Shown one piece after another: positions 34,854-47,551 of a stretch of 64,000 nt of DNA (position 1 is the stretch's first letter; every line of letters begins with the position of its first letter). Under the pieces are notes generated by a model, which searched no databases, had not been told where the DNA came from, and saw only the letters and a program-made list of their open reading frames with translations. The DNA is from Portulaca oleracea (lineage: Eukaryota; Streptophyta; Magnoliopsida; Caryophyllales; Portulacaceae). Made by a program: the position numbers and the translations under genes. The stretch covers positions 44,385,295-44,449,294 of the forward strand of contig CM055873.1 of the NCBI GenBank assembly GCA_029582165.1, given 5' to 3'.

Positions 34854-36982
34854 ATTACCTAGGGTTTTAAAAACCCAACTATAGAAGTCTTAAAACACAA
34901 CTCCTATTTTTGGGATTTTGACACAAATAAGAAAAACAAGAATAAAAAGACATAAACTCTATAGAGAAATCAAATTCATCCAAGTCGAGCTAGGATTATC
35001 AAGAGTCTTGCATCAAGGATTTTCCACAGCAATCCATCTTGACTCACTCAAAAATCTCACAAGAGGTATAGGAGTGAACAACTAACAACAAACAAAGAGA
35101 TCAATAAAGCACTCTCACCAAAGGATTAACTTAATATTGATTAGGGTTTTCAAATACCCTCTCAATACATGATTAACATCGAAATGTTCTTTGGCTAAAA
35201 TGTCTTAAGTTTATCTTCTAAATGACAAAGGTTAACTCTATATAGGGAGGGAGAAAACATTGAAACTTATCCTAGATTTACACAGGTCATGGGGGTGACC
35301 TTAAAGAGTCACGGTTGTGACAAATGTTTTTTGCACAAGGGGGTCTTCCCAGACTGGAGTCACAGGCGAGACCATTGTTTGCTTGAAGAAGGTCTCCTAG
35401 TCACGGTCGGGAGCTGGCTAGTCATGGTCGTGACCCTTTAGGAGTCACGGGTGTGACCTATAAGGTGGTCGCAGGTGTGACAGTAGTCTGGCCTAGCAAG
35501 GACATGACCCTCCAGGAGGGTGTCATAGGTGTGACTATGATTAGTCACGACCGTGACTGGCTATTGTCCTACTCTTCTTCCTTTACTCTCCTTTTCCCTT
35601 AGCTTCCATAAACCCGATCTTGGTCCCTGTGAAAAGGCCAAGTTATCCCTTTCTCCCAAAATAGTTGATTTTAGCCCGTGAAAAGCGACTCGAGATGACT
35701 TAGCGGAAAAATAGCTTGGGCTCGCCTTTGTTAGTATTTCCGATGCGAAGAACCCTAGGGTGATAGGGATTAAACTCCCTTTGTTGGAGAAGAGTTGTCT
35801 TCAACTCTTGGGGGCTAAAATCTAACCGCATCTCCATATAAAACCAACTCGATGAAATCCATCGGTTGGAATAAGGTGACGCTCATCAACCCTTCCCTTG
35901 TAAAGGTGTAGCAATTCCTAAAGTAAAGACGGGTCAACTCGCCATCAAGAGGGACCCTTACACGCATATCATTCATCAACTTGTTGAATACAATAAAGAA
36001 GTCATCACACGAGAGATCAAGGTCAAGGCTAGTAGAAGATGCCTCTCCTTAGACCAATCTCGGTGCGGGAGGAAACAAGCTATGGTGCAAAGCTAAGGAC
36101 TTACCAACATGAAACTTAACTCTAAGTCTTGGCCCGTAAGTGACCTAACATAGGTCAACGCTATCTAGCACGATGCAGAGCTCGGTAGAAGGCTTTGTTG
36201 GCTCGAGTGAGGAACCAGGGAGGGAAATCGGATATTCGTGTGGAGCTAATTCTTGTGAGTCTCCAAAGTCCATCTCATCTCCTTGAGCCTCTAGTTGGAC
36301 ATCTCCCCAAGTTTGATCAAGAGATTCGAATGTCTCCTTACACTCCCCTTGCTGGTTGCCACACTTTTTATGCAATAAAGGTTTTTCAAGGGATTAATCA
36401 ATAGCCGTCCATCGTGCCCAACCAAGCTCATGGATAAATTGATTTGAATGGAGTCTGCATGATATTTTCAATTCGGAGATTAAGAAAGAGGGCTTTAAGA
36501 TCATGGAGAGGAACAAAACATAAGTCTTCTTACAATGAGCTCTTGAAGTTGAAGGCTTGTTTGGTATGAGTGACAGGGTGAGGGACAAGGGACAAAGAGA
36601 TGATAATTTTGTGGGGCTAGGGATCGCTCAACCCCACATAAATGATCTTTTCTCAACATTAAAGCCAAAGGTTGTTTTCCTTTACTCAAAGCGCTCTCAT
36701 CCCATGTTTCATTCATTAAAAGGTTTTTCACCTCAATTCTCACCTAGGTTGTTTGTTGTAGGCTAAGGGAGGAGGTAAAGGTTAGAGATGGGATAAAGGT
36801 TGGAGATGGAACATCTCTTTTTCCATAATGAAGGAATAAGTGTTCTTATGACCATCAAGGATGATATGCCTATCGACTATCGTATTTCCAAGGCCTTCCA
36901 AGGAGCATGTGACAAGCACCCATGAGGACGATATCGCAAAGAACATTATCATTGTTAGGATTAATAGAAAAGTTACTAAGGC

Positions 36983-37186
36983 TTATTGAGATACATGATG
37001 ATGACCACCATCATTGAATCCTTCCAGGATATATGGTTGTGGATGAGCTAGGATGAGCAATGGAAGCTTCTCCATCAAAGTATTAGAGACCACATTTGTA
37101 CAACCCCCACTATCAATGATCACCTTGCATACTTTATCCTTGATCTTGCACCAGGTATGGAAGAACATTTTCCCTTTGAGAATCAT
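36983..37186 (-). pseudogene. Retroviral-type aspartic protease fragment
   Basis: The minus-strand frame has VIIDSGGCTNVVSNTLMEKL, the active-site D-S-G region of Gypsy protease (residues 25-27 of the frame), followed by HPQPYILEGFNDGG. It is a fragment with no intact flanking polyprotein. Confidence 0.75.
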
Positions 37187-37738
37187 TATGAGTATCTTTG
37201 GTCATGAGTAGGGATTTCCTAAGAGCCAAAACTCTCCTCTTTGAGCTTGAGCCTCAGCAATAGTCTAAGAAGATTCTGGAACAAGCATGTCCTTGCTTAG
37301 AATGATTCAACCATCCTAGTACGATAGGCTTGGGAGATTGACTCCCCTTAGGCGAAGTGTTTTCCCGAGAATGAGTACCATCCTCGCTAGAAGATTACGA
37401 GTGAGCTTTTTCTCCTTTATCCTATCATGATGACCACTAACTCTAGAACCGTGATGAGAATATGTAGATCTTCAACATAAGACCTTCTATGATCACCACA
37501 AGATCTTCCATGATCACCATATTGAGCTCTAGGACTCCGAGATAGAACACCATGAACTTTTCGCATGGAGTCTAGTTGTAAATTGGCCACACTGTAGCTC
37601 CAATCACTCACTTGGCGTTGCATTGCTTCTTGACTGTCTATGATATGCTGAAGAGCCATCTCAATGTTAGGTTTGAACTGGGGAGTAGGTCGAGAAAGGG
37701 AATCATGTTTGCTCGAGTGGCGTGATGAAGAGGACTTT

Positions 37739-39000
37739 TGTGGAGCTTATTGATTTATGAGGGAGGAAAATATGATCGGATCAGGCTTGAGTCAATTTGT
37801 AGCGAGGAAATTTTGTGGACTTTTGCAAGACTAATTTTGTGCAGGGAATATGGGGTGAAACCGACAAAGGGAATACACAAATTTTTGATCAAACCTAAAT
37901 GGAGATCACACTATTTACATCCAATATGAAAAATATCCACAAAACCTACAAGATCAAGAGCAGCATAACAAAAAGTCTGCTCGTCTGAAAAATTATAGAG
38001 TTTCGGGAAGCTATCTTTGAATAGCTAAAGAGGCATCTATACACGTTTAAGACTCTTATATTTCTTCCATGAAATAATTCAATACATTGTGCATGGAAAT
38101 AAAAATTCCTCTTTATAGCTTTCCAATTATGGATACTCCCCTAAGCATTGATTTAGAATGCGATGTTTCAATCGCAATTTTAGTTTCCGTCGATATAAAG
38201 AAAAATAGCTAAAAAGATACAAATGGACAAGTAAGTTCCACATCGCGCTTGTTGCAAACCAAAAAGGTTCCTCAATTTCTCCCAAGTCCGGATCCTAAAC
38301 TTGCCATTCTTAGCTTGTTGCTTCTTGAGGTGCAAAGTCGCAATCTTGAATTGTTTAACCTCATCATACTCCTTAATCTTGATAATCTTCTCCATGGCTC
38401 GAACCCACACAAAGTAGTCATCGGGGTTGGAACTACCATTGAAGGTAGGAGGCTAAACTCGGAGGTCACCCAAGTCATCTTAGGGCCTACGAATACGAGG
38501 AACCACTTCGGAAGAGGTTTCATCCAAGTCTTCATTCGCTCCACCTTCATTGTGGAAATCAATGCGAGCTGGAGGGCTTCGGAGTGGAGCACCACCACCG
38601 CCGCCTCTGGGAGAGGCCCTTCATTCCTTCTAGGAATTTGAAGACGTAGGGTATCCATAGCTCCTATGAAATCACCCATTATTGGATCACATTTTGTCCA
38701 TTCACAATATGTTCTTGGCCTTCTACAATCCAATGCAATATATGTTCGAAGCTAGTTTGGGATTGAAGAGTACGGTGTGAAGGAGTTTCTCGTTCAGACT
38801 TTTGACTAAATGTCGAGGCCATTTTTCGAGTTTAGGGAATTAATCAGGCAGGAAAATATGATCGGATGAGGTTTGATTTCTTTGTAGCTGAGAGTTTTTG
38901 TGGAGTTTAGCGAGGCTAATTTTGTGGAGGGAAGATGGGGTGTTACTGACATTATGAATGCAAAAATCCAATAACCAAAATCATCTCCAAGTACCACACC
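37739..39000. repeat. Internal repeat in the Gypsy relic
   Basis: About 37739-37920 and 38829-39000 share GGAAAATATGATCGGATSAGG (S = C or G), TTTGTAGC, TTTTGTGGA, CTAATTTTGTG and ATGGGGTG in the same order and orientation. The second copy overlaps the gag start, so the first marks a rearrangement or the edge of another copy. Confidence 0.6.
38180..38820 (-). pseudogene. Ty3/Gypsy gag fragments
   Basis: Minus-strand frames contain MGDFIGAMDTLRLQIPRRNE and, after frameshifts, AMEKIIKIKEYDEVKQFKIA and RIRTWEKL, which are motifs of the plant retrotransposon gag domain. Several stops and frameshifts break it. Upstream, MASTFSQKSERETPSHRTLQ starts near 38829. Confidence 0.7.
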
Positions 39001-39297
39001 AATCTCACAAGGACTTCCCACACAATATCTAGCTTCCAAACCACCAAAATCAATCTCCCAAGATAATTTCTAAGGCTATCCAGAAATTGACCTAATAAAA
39101 CCAGAATCAAATTTCCATCATAAATTTAAATGAATATCAATCAACCACAAACTATTACCACAACTTTATATACCCACAATACACGGTAATCATTCAACAA
39201 GTAACAAATTTCGACAATTAACATTCCCAAATCAACATCCAAAAAACATAGCATAAGCTTAGGATTCCCAAACAAACAAATCAATAAGTTATACTTT

Positions 39298-39311
39298 GGG
39301 CTCTGATACCA
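39298..39311 (-). other. Primer binding site, tRNA-iMet type (Gypsy relic)
   Basis: On the minus strand this is TGGTATCAGAGCCC, the standard initiator-tRNA-Met primer site of plant LTR elements, two bases after the LTR end. Confidence 0.85.
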
Positions 39312-39313
39312 AA

Positions 39314-40412
39314 TGATCCGTGAGGGGAAAGAGAAATGTAATAATACTATTTGGAAGCCCAGGGATCACAAAAACATCTACAGACAAGTCAAAAACCAAT
39401 GTAGAACTCACAAGACACCAACGACTATTTTTGGGTGTTTTTTGAAAGAAATAACAACAATTAAAAAAATAAACTGCAAATATGTCCAATCCTTAAAGAC
39501 TACTCACCAAGATTAAACTTGGAGGATCCAAATGGTTGTATAAAGAGGAGCCCACCAACACCCACTTGAATATCTCCTTGCAAAATCCCCACCAAGTTCA
39601 TGGAAAAGGCTTACCCACTAACCAACTCTAAAGAGGACACTTAAATTGACCACCATAAACATAAATGAATAAAAGAGAGATGAGGTCTTTGAGAGGGCTT
39701 GTAAATAATCAACATAATATTCATTCAAGAAGCTAAAACTTGATGCTTGACAAGGAGAGGAACTATTCATAGCGGGGGTTTAAACCCTTCTTAAACCCTT
39801 AGTTACGGGTGTGACCAACAGGGTTCAAGGTTGTGACGATATTTTCTTGTGAAAGAATCTAAAAGCTTTGCAAGGGTCACAACCATGACTCAAGATGTCA
39901 CGGGCGTGACCGACCTCTGGTCATGCCAGGTCATGGCCAGTCATGGCATTGACATAGGGGATCACGATCGGGCCCTGGCCCTGGCCCTATGAAAAAGGTT
40001 TGACATTCTGTGGGGGATCACGGGTGTGACGAGATGTGTCAAGGCCGTGACCTTATTCGGTCCCACCGATCACGGGCATGCCATATATGGCCGCAAGCAT
40101 GACCGACCTTCAATTCTTCAACTCTTCTTCTACCTTGAACTTCCAAAGAAGACCCCGAGCCTTGGTATATGAAAATTGGCTCGTGCCACTTCGGGGATTA
40201 TTCTTGTCGATGTAGTCCCGTCCCATAAACCTCAAGGGGCCCGAGGAATTGCTCAAGAGGTAATGAAAGGGAGGATTGGGTCATGGTCGAAGGCCCGAAC
40301 ATACTCAGCAAGAACGTGTATGTCTTGTGTCAAGGCCTTGACCTAGAGAGTGTTCCAGACACTAGGTAACTCGTCCTCTTCCACCAAGAAGTTCCGAGGA
40401 TGTCATGGATCA
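39314..40412 (-). repeat. 5' LTR of the minus-strand Gypsy relic
   Basis: On the plus strand it reads TGATCCGTGA... to ...TCATGGATCA, so its ends are a near-perfect 10-bp inverted repeat. It abuts the primer site with 2 bases between. At about 39800-40090 it holds many TCACGGGTGTGAC-like dyads. Confidence 0.65.
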
Positions 40413-40415
40413 CAC

Positions 40416-41272
40416 TGTTGGGAATGTCCCAACAATGTTCGATATACACGGAGATTAAACCAAAGTAATATAGTAATTATATGTCTTGCTAGAGACCTCT
40501 ATAATTAGTAATTAAATATGTTTAATTACAATTATATTATTTGGTCCTGCTGGGTCACACAAGTCAGTGCCCTGGAACAATGTATGTAACCTAAATAATA
40601 TTGTTTATGTTTAGAAAAGTTGGAAACTGATTTCTGTGAGAAATCAACCCAACACAAACCGAATTGGGCTCAACATGGATCGTGTTGACCCAACACGGTC
40701 CGTGTTGAGACACCACGGTCCGTGGTGTCCATGGGCCGAATAATTGGACTCTCTGGAGTCCAACATGGACCATGTTGATTCAACACGGACCGTGTTGGGC
40801 CTGAGAAGTGCGCCGTTGCGTTAAGTCGGCCCTTTAGGGTTTTGAACCCTTTCCCTATGTTTTCTAAACACTATATAAAGGGGTCTCTGGGAGAGATCAT
40901 TCCACCACCAACTGCCTAAGACTCTTAGAGAGATACCAGGGTGATTTCCTGAGTTCCTCTCTCTTTTAGTTTGCAGTTCTAGTTTCAGGAAACATTCTCT
41001 ATTTCCCGAAACAATCTTACATACATCTTAGATTGAGATTCGTCTCGATCGGGTCGATCTAGCAATCGGGTTCCCGGAGTGCTGCGTGGACTTTTCAGTA
41101 GAGGGTTTCAGTGTTGGAATCTGGAAGGTCAACCTCTTCTTCAGCAGGAATTAGCGATCAGGTATAATTACTAAAGCCTCTGCAATTGTGTTGATTAATT
41201 GTTTATAACTGTTATAATATTCCTCCAATTAATCTATATCTGTTTAGGAAATAGATAACCTAAAACCTAACA
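40416..41272 (+). repeat. Copia 5' LTR
   Basis: 857 bp, TGTTGGGAATG to CCTAACA. TATA box TATATAAA at 40872-40879. Carries several CAACACGGACCGTGTTG-type dyads near 40670-40800. Confidence 0.92.
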
Positions 41273-41273
41273 G

Positions 41274-41286
41274 TGGTATCAGAGCC
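41274..41286 (+). other. Copia primer binding site (tRNA-iMet)
   Basis: TGGTATCAGAGCC directly after the 5' LTR with one spacer base. Confidence 0.92.
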
Positions 41287-41639
41287 ACCAATTGCATGCT
41301 AAAGTATTGTACTTGTATTCATAATTAATTTTGTCAATAGTTGAATTATGTTATGAATATGCTAGAATAGATTTATGCCTAAAATTTTGAATCTTTATGA
41401 AAGTTTTAATCTTTGATGTTCATGATAATAAAACTGGAATTTTATTGTAAAATTTCATGCTTTATTATTGCTTATTTCTTATTGCCTTTAATTAATCGAT
41501 TTTATGTTTGTTTAATTGTTAAATATAGCATGAACTCGATTTAATTTTGAATGTTTAGAAGCAATCACGTTTAATGTTGTTAAACAGTAGACAATACATG
41601 AAATAGGTCTAAATTCGCAAAATAGGGTTTTGTAGAATA

Positions 41640-42470
41640 AATTTTCTGATTTAGTTTATTTATGGTAAAGATGAAAAAATCGAAATAAAATATCAAATGA
41701 ACTCGAAAATTTCTGAAAATTTTACTGGAGGTGTCTGGAAGTGTTCTGGACTTTCCATAATTTTTGTAGATTTTTCCCAATTGAAATTAATTTTTTTAAT
41801 TGAGTTTTCAGATCTGAAGTGAATTAAAATTCATTTAATTCTCTGAATTTTATAAATTTGTAGAAATTTGTAAAACTTCTGAAATTTTTACAGTAGGTTA
41901 CTGAGTAACCATAATTTTAGGGAAAAAATTTTCCGTTAATTTATCCGATCAAATTTTATTTTTTAATTTGGATTTTCAGATCTCAGAGAAATAAATTTGT
42001 TGCTTCTCTGAATTATGTATATTTATAGAAATTTGCAAACTTTCTGAAAATTTTACAGTAGTTTACTGGGTAACCATACTGTTATGGATAAATTTTTCGT
42101 GAATTTTCGAAGTCGTTTACTAATTTTCCTTTAATTTCCAGATTAACAAAAAAGTATAATTGTTTACTTTTCTGAATTTTATTCTAATTTTCGAAATTTG
42201 ATAAAAATCTGAAATTTTTACAGTAGCATATTAGATGAACCTACTGTATGGGAAAATTATAAAATTTGATTTTTAAACTTATCGGACTGTTGTTATTTAT
42301 TTTCCTCTTAAATGGAGAATTAAAAATGTTTAATTCCCTAAAATTTTACAATCTTTTGAAAATTGTTAAAATTCTGGAAAATATTCATATTGGGTTATTA
42401 GATAACACTATGATATGAATCTTTTAATTCGATTAGTTATGATAATTTTATTTAAATTTTTCATTCACGA
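41640..42470 (+). repeat. 165-bp tandem repeat in the Copia leader
   Basis: About 4.5 to 5 diverged units. The word CTGAAAWTTTTACAGTAG (or its derivative) starts at about 41713, 41879, 42044, 42209 and 42373, spacing 164-166 bp. Each unit also has TTTCAGAT and TTCTCTGAATTTTAT words. No coding. Confidence 0.8.
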
Positions 42471-44760
42471 AATTAACAAAAATTGGGAAGCAACAATGAC
42501 CGTGTTGCCAACAGTTTTGATGAGTTCGTGTGTTTTAGGGTTTGTAATTAATTTTAGAAATTAATTATTAAATCCTATTACTACTAAATTAGATAATGGG
42601 CATAAAATCTATTATTTTGTAAAGTTTAGGAAACTTACAATATTTTTGAAAGATATAGTATCTTTTAGACTCCTTGATTTTAGGAAAGTCAAGTATTTTG
42701 TATGTATAGGTATAAAATCCTAAATCTGTTTAAGTAACTAAGATAAAATTTGGATTTTGTTTATTATATTAATCATGCAAATCTTTTAGGAAATTTTATT
42801 TAGTATTCATTTCCTTATGTGTTATATTGCAATTATATATATATATGCCTTTATAATTTATTATTTAAGCATGTGTTATATTTGATATAATTATTGCAAT
42901 ATTACATGTTTGCATGTGCTTCTAGTATGGCCATAGATAGTCGGTTTACCCGGTCTGCGTACTGGGTTGGGTGAAATACGGTCTGCGTACCGTCTTTGAA
43001 TTAAATTTTTAAATTTAAATTTCAGTTAAGTTTATTTTTTAATTCATGTAAGGACTCAATTGTGAGGTCCAATTTGTAAATTTGTTGTAATTGGAGACAT
43101 CAAGTTGAGTGGGAGCCCAACAACAATGGAGGTGGTGATTCGAGTAGGAGCTCATCCAAGGAAGTTGCAAAATCCAAGAAGTGTTTCTTGAAGACTGTCA
43201 AGGCTTAGTTAAAATTAGTTTGATTAAGTCTAGGTGGCCATACTAGGGGTTTTATTTATGCTTTAAATTTGTTATTGCATGTTTTATTATGCCTTTTATG
43301 CTTTTCGAAAGAGTTCACCTAGAATTGCATGCTTAGGATAATAAAACATACTCTCAAAATTGAATTATTGCTCAACCTATCGAAACACCACTTAGATGGA
43401 TAAATAAAGAAAGCCAAAGCGAATTATTTGTCCATCATTAATAAGTAGGGTGGGAGCTAGGTCAATTCAAATTGGCTATCAAAATAGTTTTGGGTCAAGA
43501 GCATAGGAAGAGAAATATTGTATTCGATACAAATTTCTTGCCAAGAGTCATTTTGAATGATCAATCATAAGATGATCCACCAAAGGTAACATGGGCTCGA
43601 GTTTTGTTGGGCCAAAGTCCACTTGAGCCCATGGGTCTTGTGGGTCTTGGTTAAATTAAAACACTAAGTGAGAGTTAATAAAGTGTTTTGATTTGAAATT
43701 AAAATTAGTTTAATTTCTTTTGATGAATAATAACTAAAATGAACCAACTTGTCTAGTAGAATTATTTATGTCTTTTCACTCAAACATCCACCACTAATAA
43801 AATATTGTTTTCTCCTTGAGAAAGAGAAAAACAATTAACACTAATTCCTTAATTGGCATTGTCATCGCAAGATTGTCTTGAAGACGATTAAAAAGAAACA
43901 TGTCTTTGATATAACATTGAGCTAGGCATCAATATTAAGAGGTCAATCAAGCCAAATGAATACATATAATGTCATTGTATTCATACAATTTAAAATGTTT
44001 GAAGATTAGAGGAAGATTTCAATATTACCAACTCAAAACCAAGTTCATCGAACTAGTTAGAGTTGATAAATATGAAACCAATAACCAGATAGTCTCGGTT
44101 GAGCTAGATAAGAGCCAATTGTTGGCGCTCATGTTCTGAAATAATTTGACTATTTTAAAAACATGAGAAACCTTAGATCCCATTTAGCCAAAAGATTGGT
44201 AACCGAAGATAGTCTTTTAGTGAAAGGAAAAATAAGATTTAAGAAATCTATCAAAGACAAGAAGTCAAAGGAAAGGTAAAGACAAACAGTTGTACATACC
44301 CAACCAATGACAGCAACCGGTTAACAACCAGATCATATATATATGACACTGGGAGCGTGAATAACTATAAGAAAGACTTGAGATATGATTTCAATTCTAG
44401 GCAAATGCGTATATGATACACACTACCCTTATTAAACCCACTTTGAGTATAAGATACCGGCTGTGAAACTCACATTTATGCAAATGTGCAGTATCTACAG
44501 CAAAGTAGATGTGCTTTGAAGGATAAGAGTCAACCTACAAATAGGAACATGCAATTAGTTGTAGTTCCTTATGAAGAGTTGGTTGTTTATCCATTCCCTC
44601 AAGACTTATAAGAGAAATTTATAGGTGATACTATGTTCTCATTATAAGTATTTCTTACTCTCAATTAGAAAGAGAGAAAGAGGATCTCGGATAAACACAC
44701 CCAACACATCGAAACCAAGAGGTTTAAAAGGAATAACTCATGTTCAAACTTAAACCTTGT
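42471..44760 (+). other. Degraded 5' interior of the Copia element (gag region)
   Basis: This is where gag and the zinc knuckle should be, but no frame or motif could be assigned with confidence. The sequence is rich in AT and stops. Confidence 0.45.
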
Positions 44761-45439
44761 AACTATTTATTAAGTCATGCAAATTAGAGCGCATTCAGAA
44801 GCGTCACAGTGATAGACTTTTGAATGATAAGACTTTGAAACATGTGATGTCTACAAAGCATGACTGTACCTTTTACAAGAAAGGGTGAATGTGCCAACAA
44901 ACACTCATGCATATGGATGTATGTAGACCAATTGAGCACAAGTACAAGGGGTGAGTTACTTCAAATCTTCAAGATGAATAAAATAACACATGGTGATTCA
45001 TGTCTATGAGATTCATCTGAAGTTGGAATGTTAAAATAGTTTGAAGATTTCCAAAATGAAGTAGTCTTGGCGAAACAATGAGAGCACCTAGATAAGATCG
45101 AAAGGATGATAATGGTTGAGCCAAGAGTTTGAACAAATGACTCAAATGAAACATAATTATGACACTATAAGCTTAAGTCATATTAATCAGAAATGCATTC
45201 AGAAAACTGCATAGTACAGGATTTTTGAAAACATAAACTTTGAAAAGTTCAATGTTTATAAAGCATGTCTGATGAGTAAGATGACTAAAATCACCTCTTA
45301 TTGGAATTGGTGAACAAGCTAATGACTTATTAGGATGCATACACACTGATGTATGTGGGCCTATGAGCACTAGTGCTAGAAGAAGGTTTACTATACTATT
45401 TCATCACTTTCAGTGACGATTTTTTAGTAGATATGGGTA
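44761..45439 (+). pseudogene. Copia GAG-pre-integrase and integrase start (two degenerate copies)
   Basis: The stretch 45250-45439 reads SKMTK, then IGIGEQANDLLGCIHTDVCG and PMSTSARRRF, then FSRYG, matching the plant Copia integrase N-part in order. It is cut by the nested element exactly inside YGYIYL. A similar, more decayed block (44761-45150; DVC-RPIEHKYKG, then FEDFQNEV) lies just upstream. Confidence 0.7.
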
Positions 45440-47531
45440 TGTAGACACCAAAATAATGTTCTAGACCAGGAAAATACCTGGCATCTGTCAAGACAGTCCA
45501 GTTAAAATCCTGGCGGATTTGCTCGGACAGACCCAGGAAAATTCTTGTGGACTAACCCAGGAAAAACCACGCGGATTTTCCAGGCCACCAAAGACAAATC
45601 GATACAAATCTGGCGGAATTCTGCATCAACCCAAGAAGATCCACGCGGATTTTCCAGGCCGGCCTAGCACAAATCCTCGCGGATTTGCCCAGTACCACGC
45701 AGATTTCACAGATTTGGGCCCAGAAAATCCTCGCGGATCCGGACCAAGGTCCAGCCTGGAGTCACGCGGATCCGGGCCAAAATTCAGCCTGGAGTCTCGC
45801 GGATCCCGGCCAAAGTTCAGCCCAAAATTCTATTAGAGCCACGCGGATTTGTCAGCCTAGCCTGGCAGTGGGAGATGCGCGGATTTGTCAGCCTAGCCTG
45901 GCAGTGGGAGTCACGCGGATTTGTTAGCCTAGCATGGCAGTGGGAGTCACGCGGATTTGTCAGAACTCAGTACATAAATTCAGCTCAAAAGCAAGTCTTG
46001 CGGATTTTTGAATCCCAGCTGGGATCCTCGCGGATTTAGCAGATTTGGCCCAGGAAATCCTCGATTGCGCGGGTTTGATCCAACTGAGCCAAAATATGAA
46101 GGTTGCGCGGATTTCATGAATTTGGGCCAAGATGTCAAAGTTGCGGATCCGATTGGGTCAACCTGAATCCGCGTGGATCCGATTACAGGTCAACCTGCAA
46201 ATCGCGTGGATCCGATTTCGGGTCAACCCGTAAATCGCGTGGTCCGGATTCGGTCAACCGTAAATCCGCGTGGATCCGGATTCTGGGTCAACCCAGAATC
46301 ACGCGGATTCGGTGCAATTATGGTCAAGCATGGCGGTTTATTTTTTTCAAACGGTCAAGTAAACCGCCGAAGCGATTGCAGGAGGAGTTGCGCGGATTTC
46401 AGGCAACTACTGAAAACTACCTTCTCCCCCTTTGCTTATTTAAGGATCCGCGCGGATCCTTTCGAGGGGTTGGCAATTTTTCTTCTCGGCGGGAGATCTC
46501 CAGAAAAACTGGGACAGTTTCCAGCAAACTTGAGAGAGTTTGTGAAATCCGCGTGGATTTCACTGGTTGAGTTCATCACACAGTTCTTGGGCACACATTA
46601 GGTCCGCGCGGATTTGGTACAATCCGCCACCCTTCCTATCTTTTCCATCTTTTCTTTCGTTCAATTTCGTTTCGTTTTTTTTTCTAAAATATGTAACAAT
46701 GTAGCCGGTAGATCCCCGCCCGCTGTAATTTAGTTTATTTTTCTCGTTTTTTTGTTATTTCATCCAGTATGTGAACTTTATCATTTCATTCCGAATGCAT
46801 GCATTTTTTTCCTTAATTCGTGACAACTTTAATTTTTATTAGTGTGTAAAACCCGACCTAGTAAAGGCCGCTTCGGCGGGCGGTGCAAGGGCATCCCCCT
46901 ACACCGACACCTTTACCCCCGGATTTGATTTTTTTGGTTCGAGACCGGAGTCATCTTTTTTTTTTGTTTTGTTAATTTTTTCCAAAATTAACTGGCGACT
47001 CCTTTTTATTTATGCAAATTAATGTCATTTTGGGCCGAACCCTTTGCTCAAATCTTGATGCGTGAATCGAACAAGCGCCTCCAGAGCACCGCTCGAAATC
47101 GCGTGGATTTACGGCGGTGGGCCTGATCTGATCCTTGTTCTAATTGCGAAAGGTTACTGAACCCAAGGTGATGGACTGTGCCGTACGTATTGGCTGGGAG
47201 ATCCTCGCGGATTTTGGGCCGTATGCAAACCCAGTCTACCATTTTGGTGTCCAGAGACCAATATCTCATTCGGAATGGGTCCGGGCCTCGGGTAATCTGA
47301 GAAATCCGCGTGGATCTCCGATCACACTGGGCTCATGAGCCATTCCGAATAAATACTGGTACTATAATTTTGAGGTAAAAGAGTTGACCCGATTCGGCAT
47401 TTAGGCGCACGGAAAATATTTCATAACTTAAAGAAAATTATTAAGATTTGTACCCTACAAAAAATAAGCAACCCTACGTCGAATCGACCCTCCGCGGGGG
47501 ACCGTGCCCTCCAGGGCCGCGGGGCCCTACA
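45440..47531 (+). repeat. 5' LTR of the Ogre/Tat-type element
   Basis: 2092 bp, TGTAGACACC to GGCCCTACA. The first 1.2 kb hold well over 20 copies of CGCGGAT or CGTGGAT. A TATA-like TTATTTAAG is at 46436-46444. The open frames seen in this LTR are repeat-derived and not genes. Confidence 0.9.
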
Positions 47532-47532
47532 G

Positions 47533-47551
47533 TGGCGACTCCACTGGGGAC
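47533..47551 (+). other. Primer binding site, tRNA-Arg type
   Basis: TGGCGACTCCACTGGGGAC, one base after the LTR end; this is the word used by Ogre/Tat Gypsy elements. Confidence 0.85.

Larger units (their letters stand above)
34863..40412 (-). mobile_element. Ty3/Gypsy relic, minus strand (gag-protease, no RT seen)
   Basis: Read on the minus strand: an LTR at 40412-39314, a tRNA-iMet-type primer site at 39311-39298, gag pieces around 38733-38180, a protease at 37186-36983, and an LTR-like segment at the left (about 34900-35800) with the same palindrome-rich layout. No reverse transcriptase, RNase H or integrase could be recognised, so the element is truncated or internally deleted. The left boundary is approximate and no target duplication was identified. 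Confidence 0.65.

Noticed and set aside
34900..35800. Exact 3' LTR boundaries for the minus-strand Gypsy relic
   Set aside because: Only the palindrome-rich layout matches the right LTR; the sequence identity is too low by eye to place ends or a target duplication.
45519..46601. Plus-strand frames of 80-155 codons within the 5' LTR, with SRGSD-like repeats
   Set aside because: The periodic peptide comes from the repeated CGCGGAT words; frames do not persist in the 3' LTR, and no domain is present.
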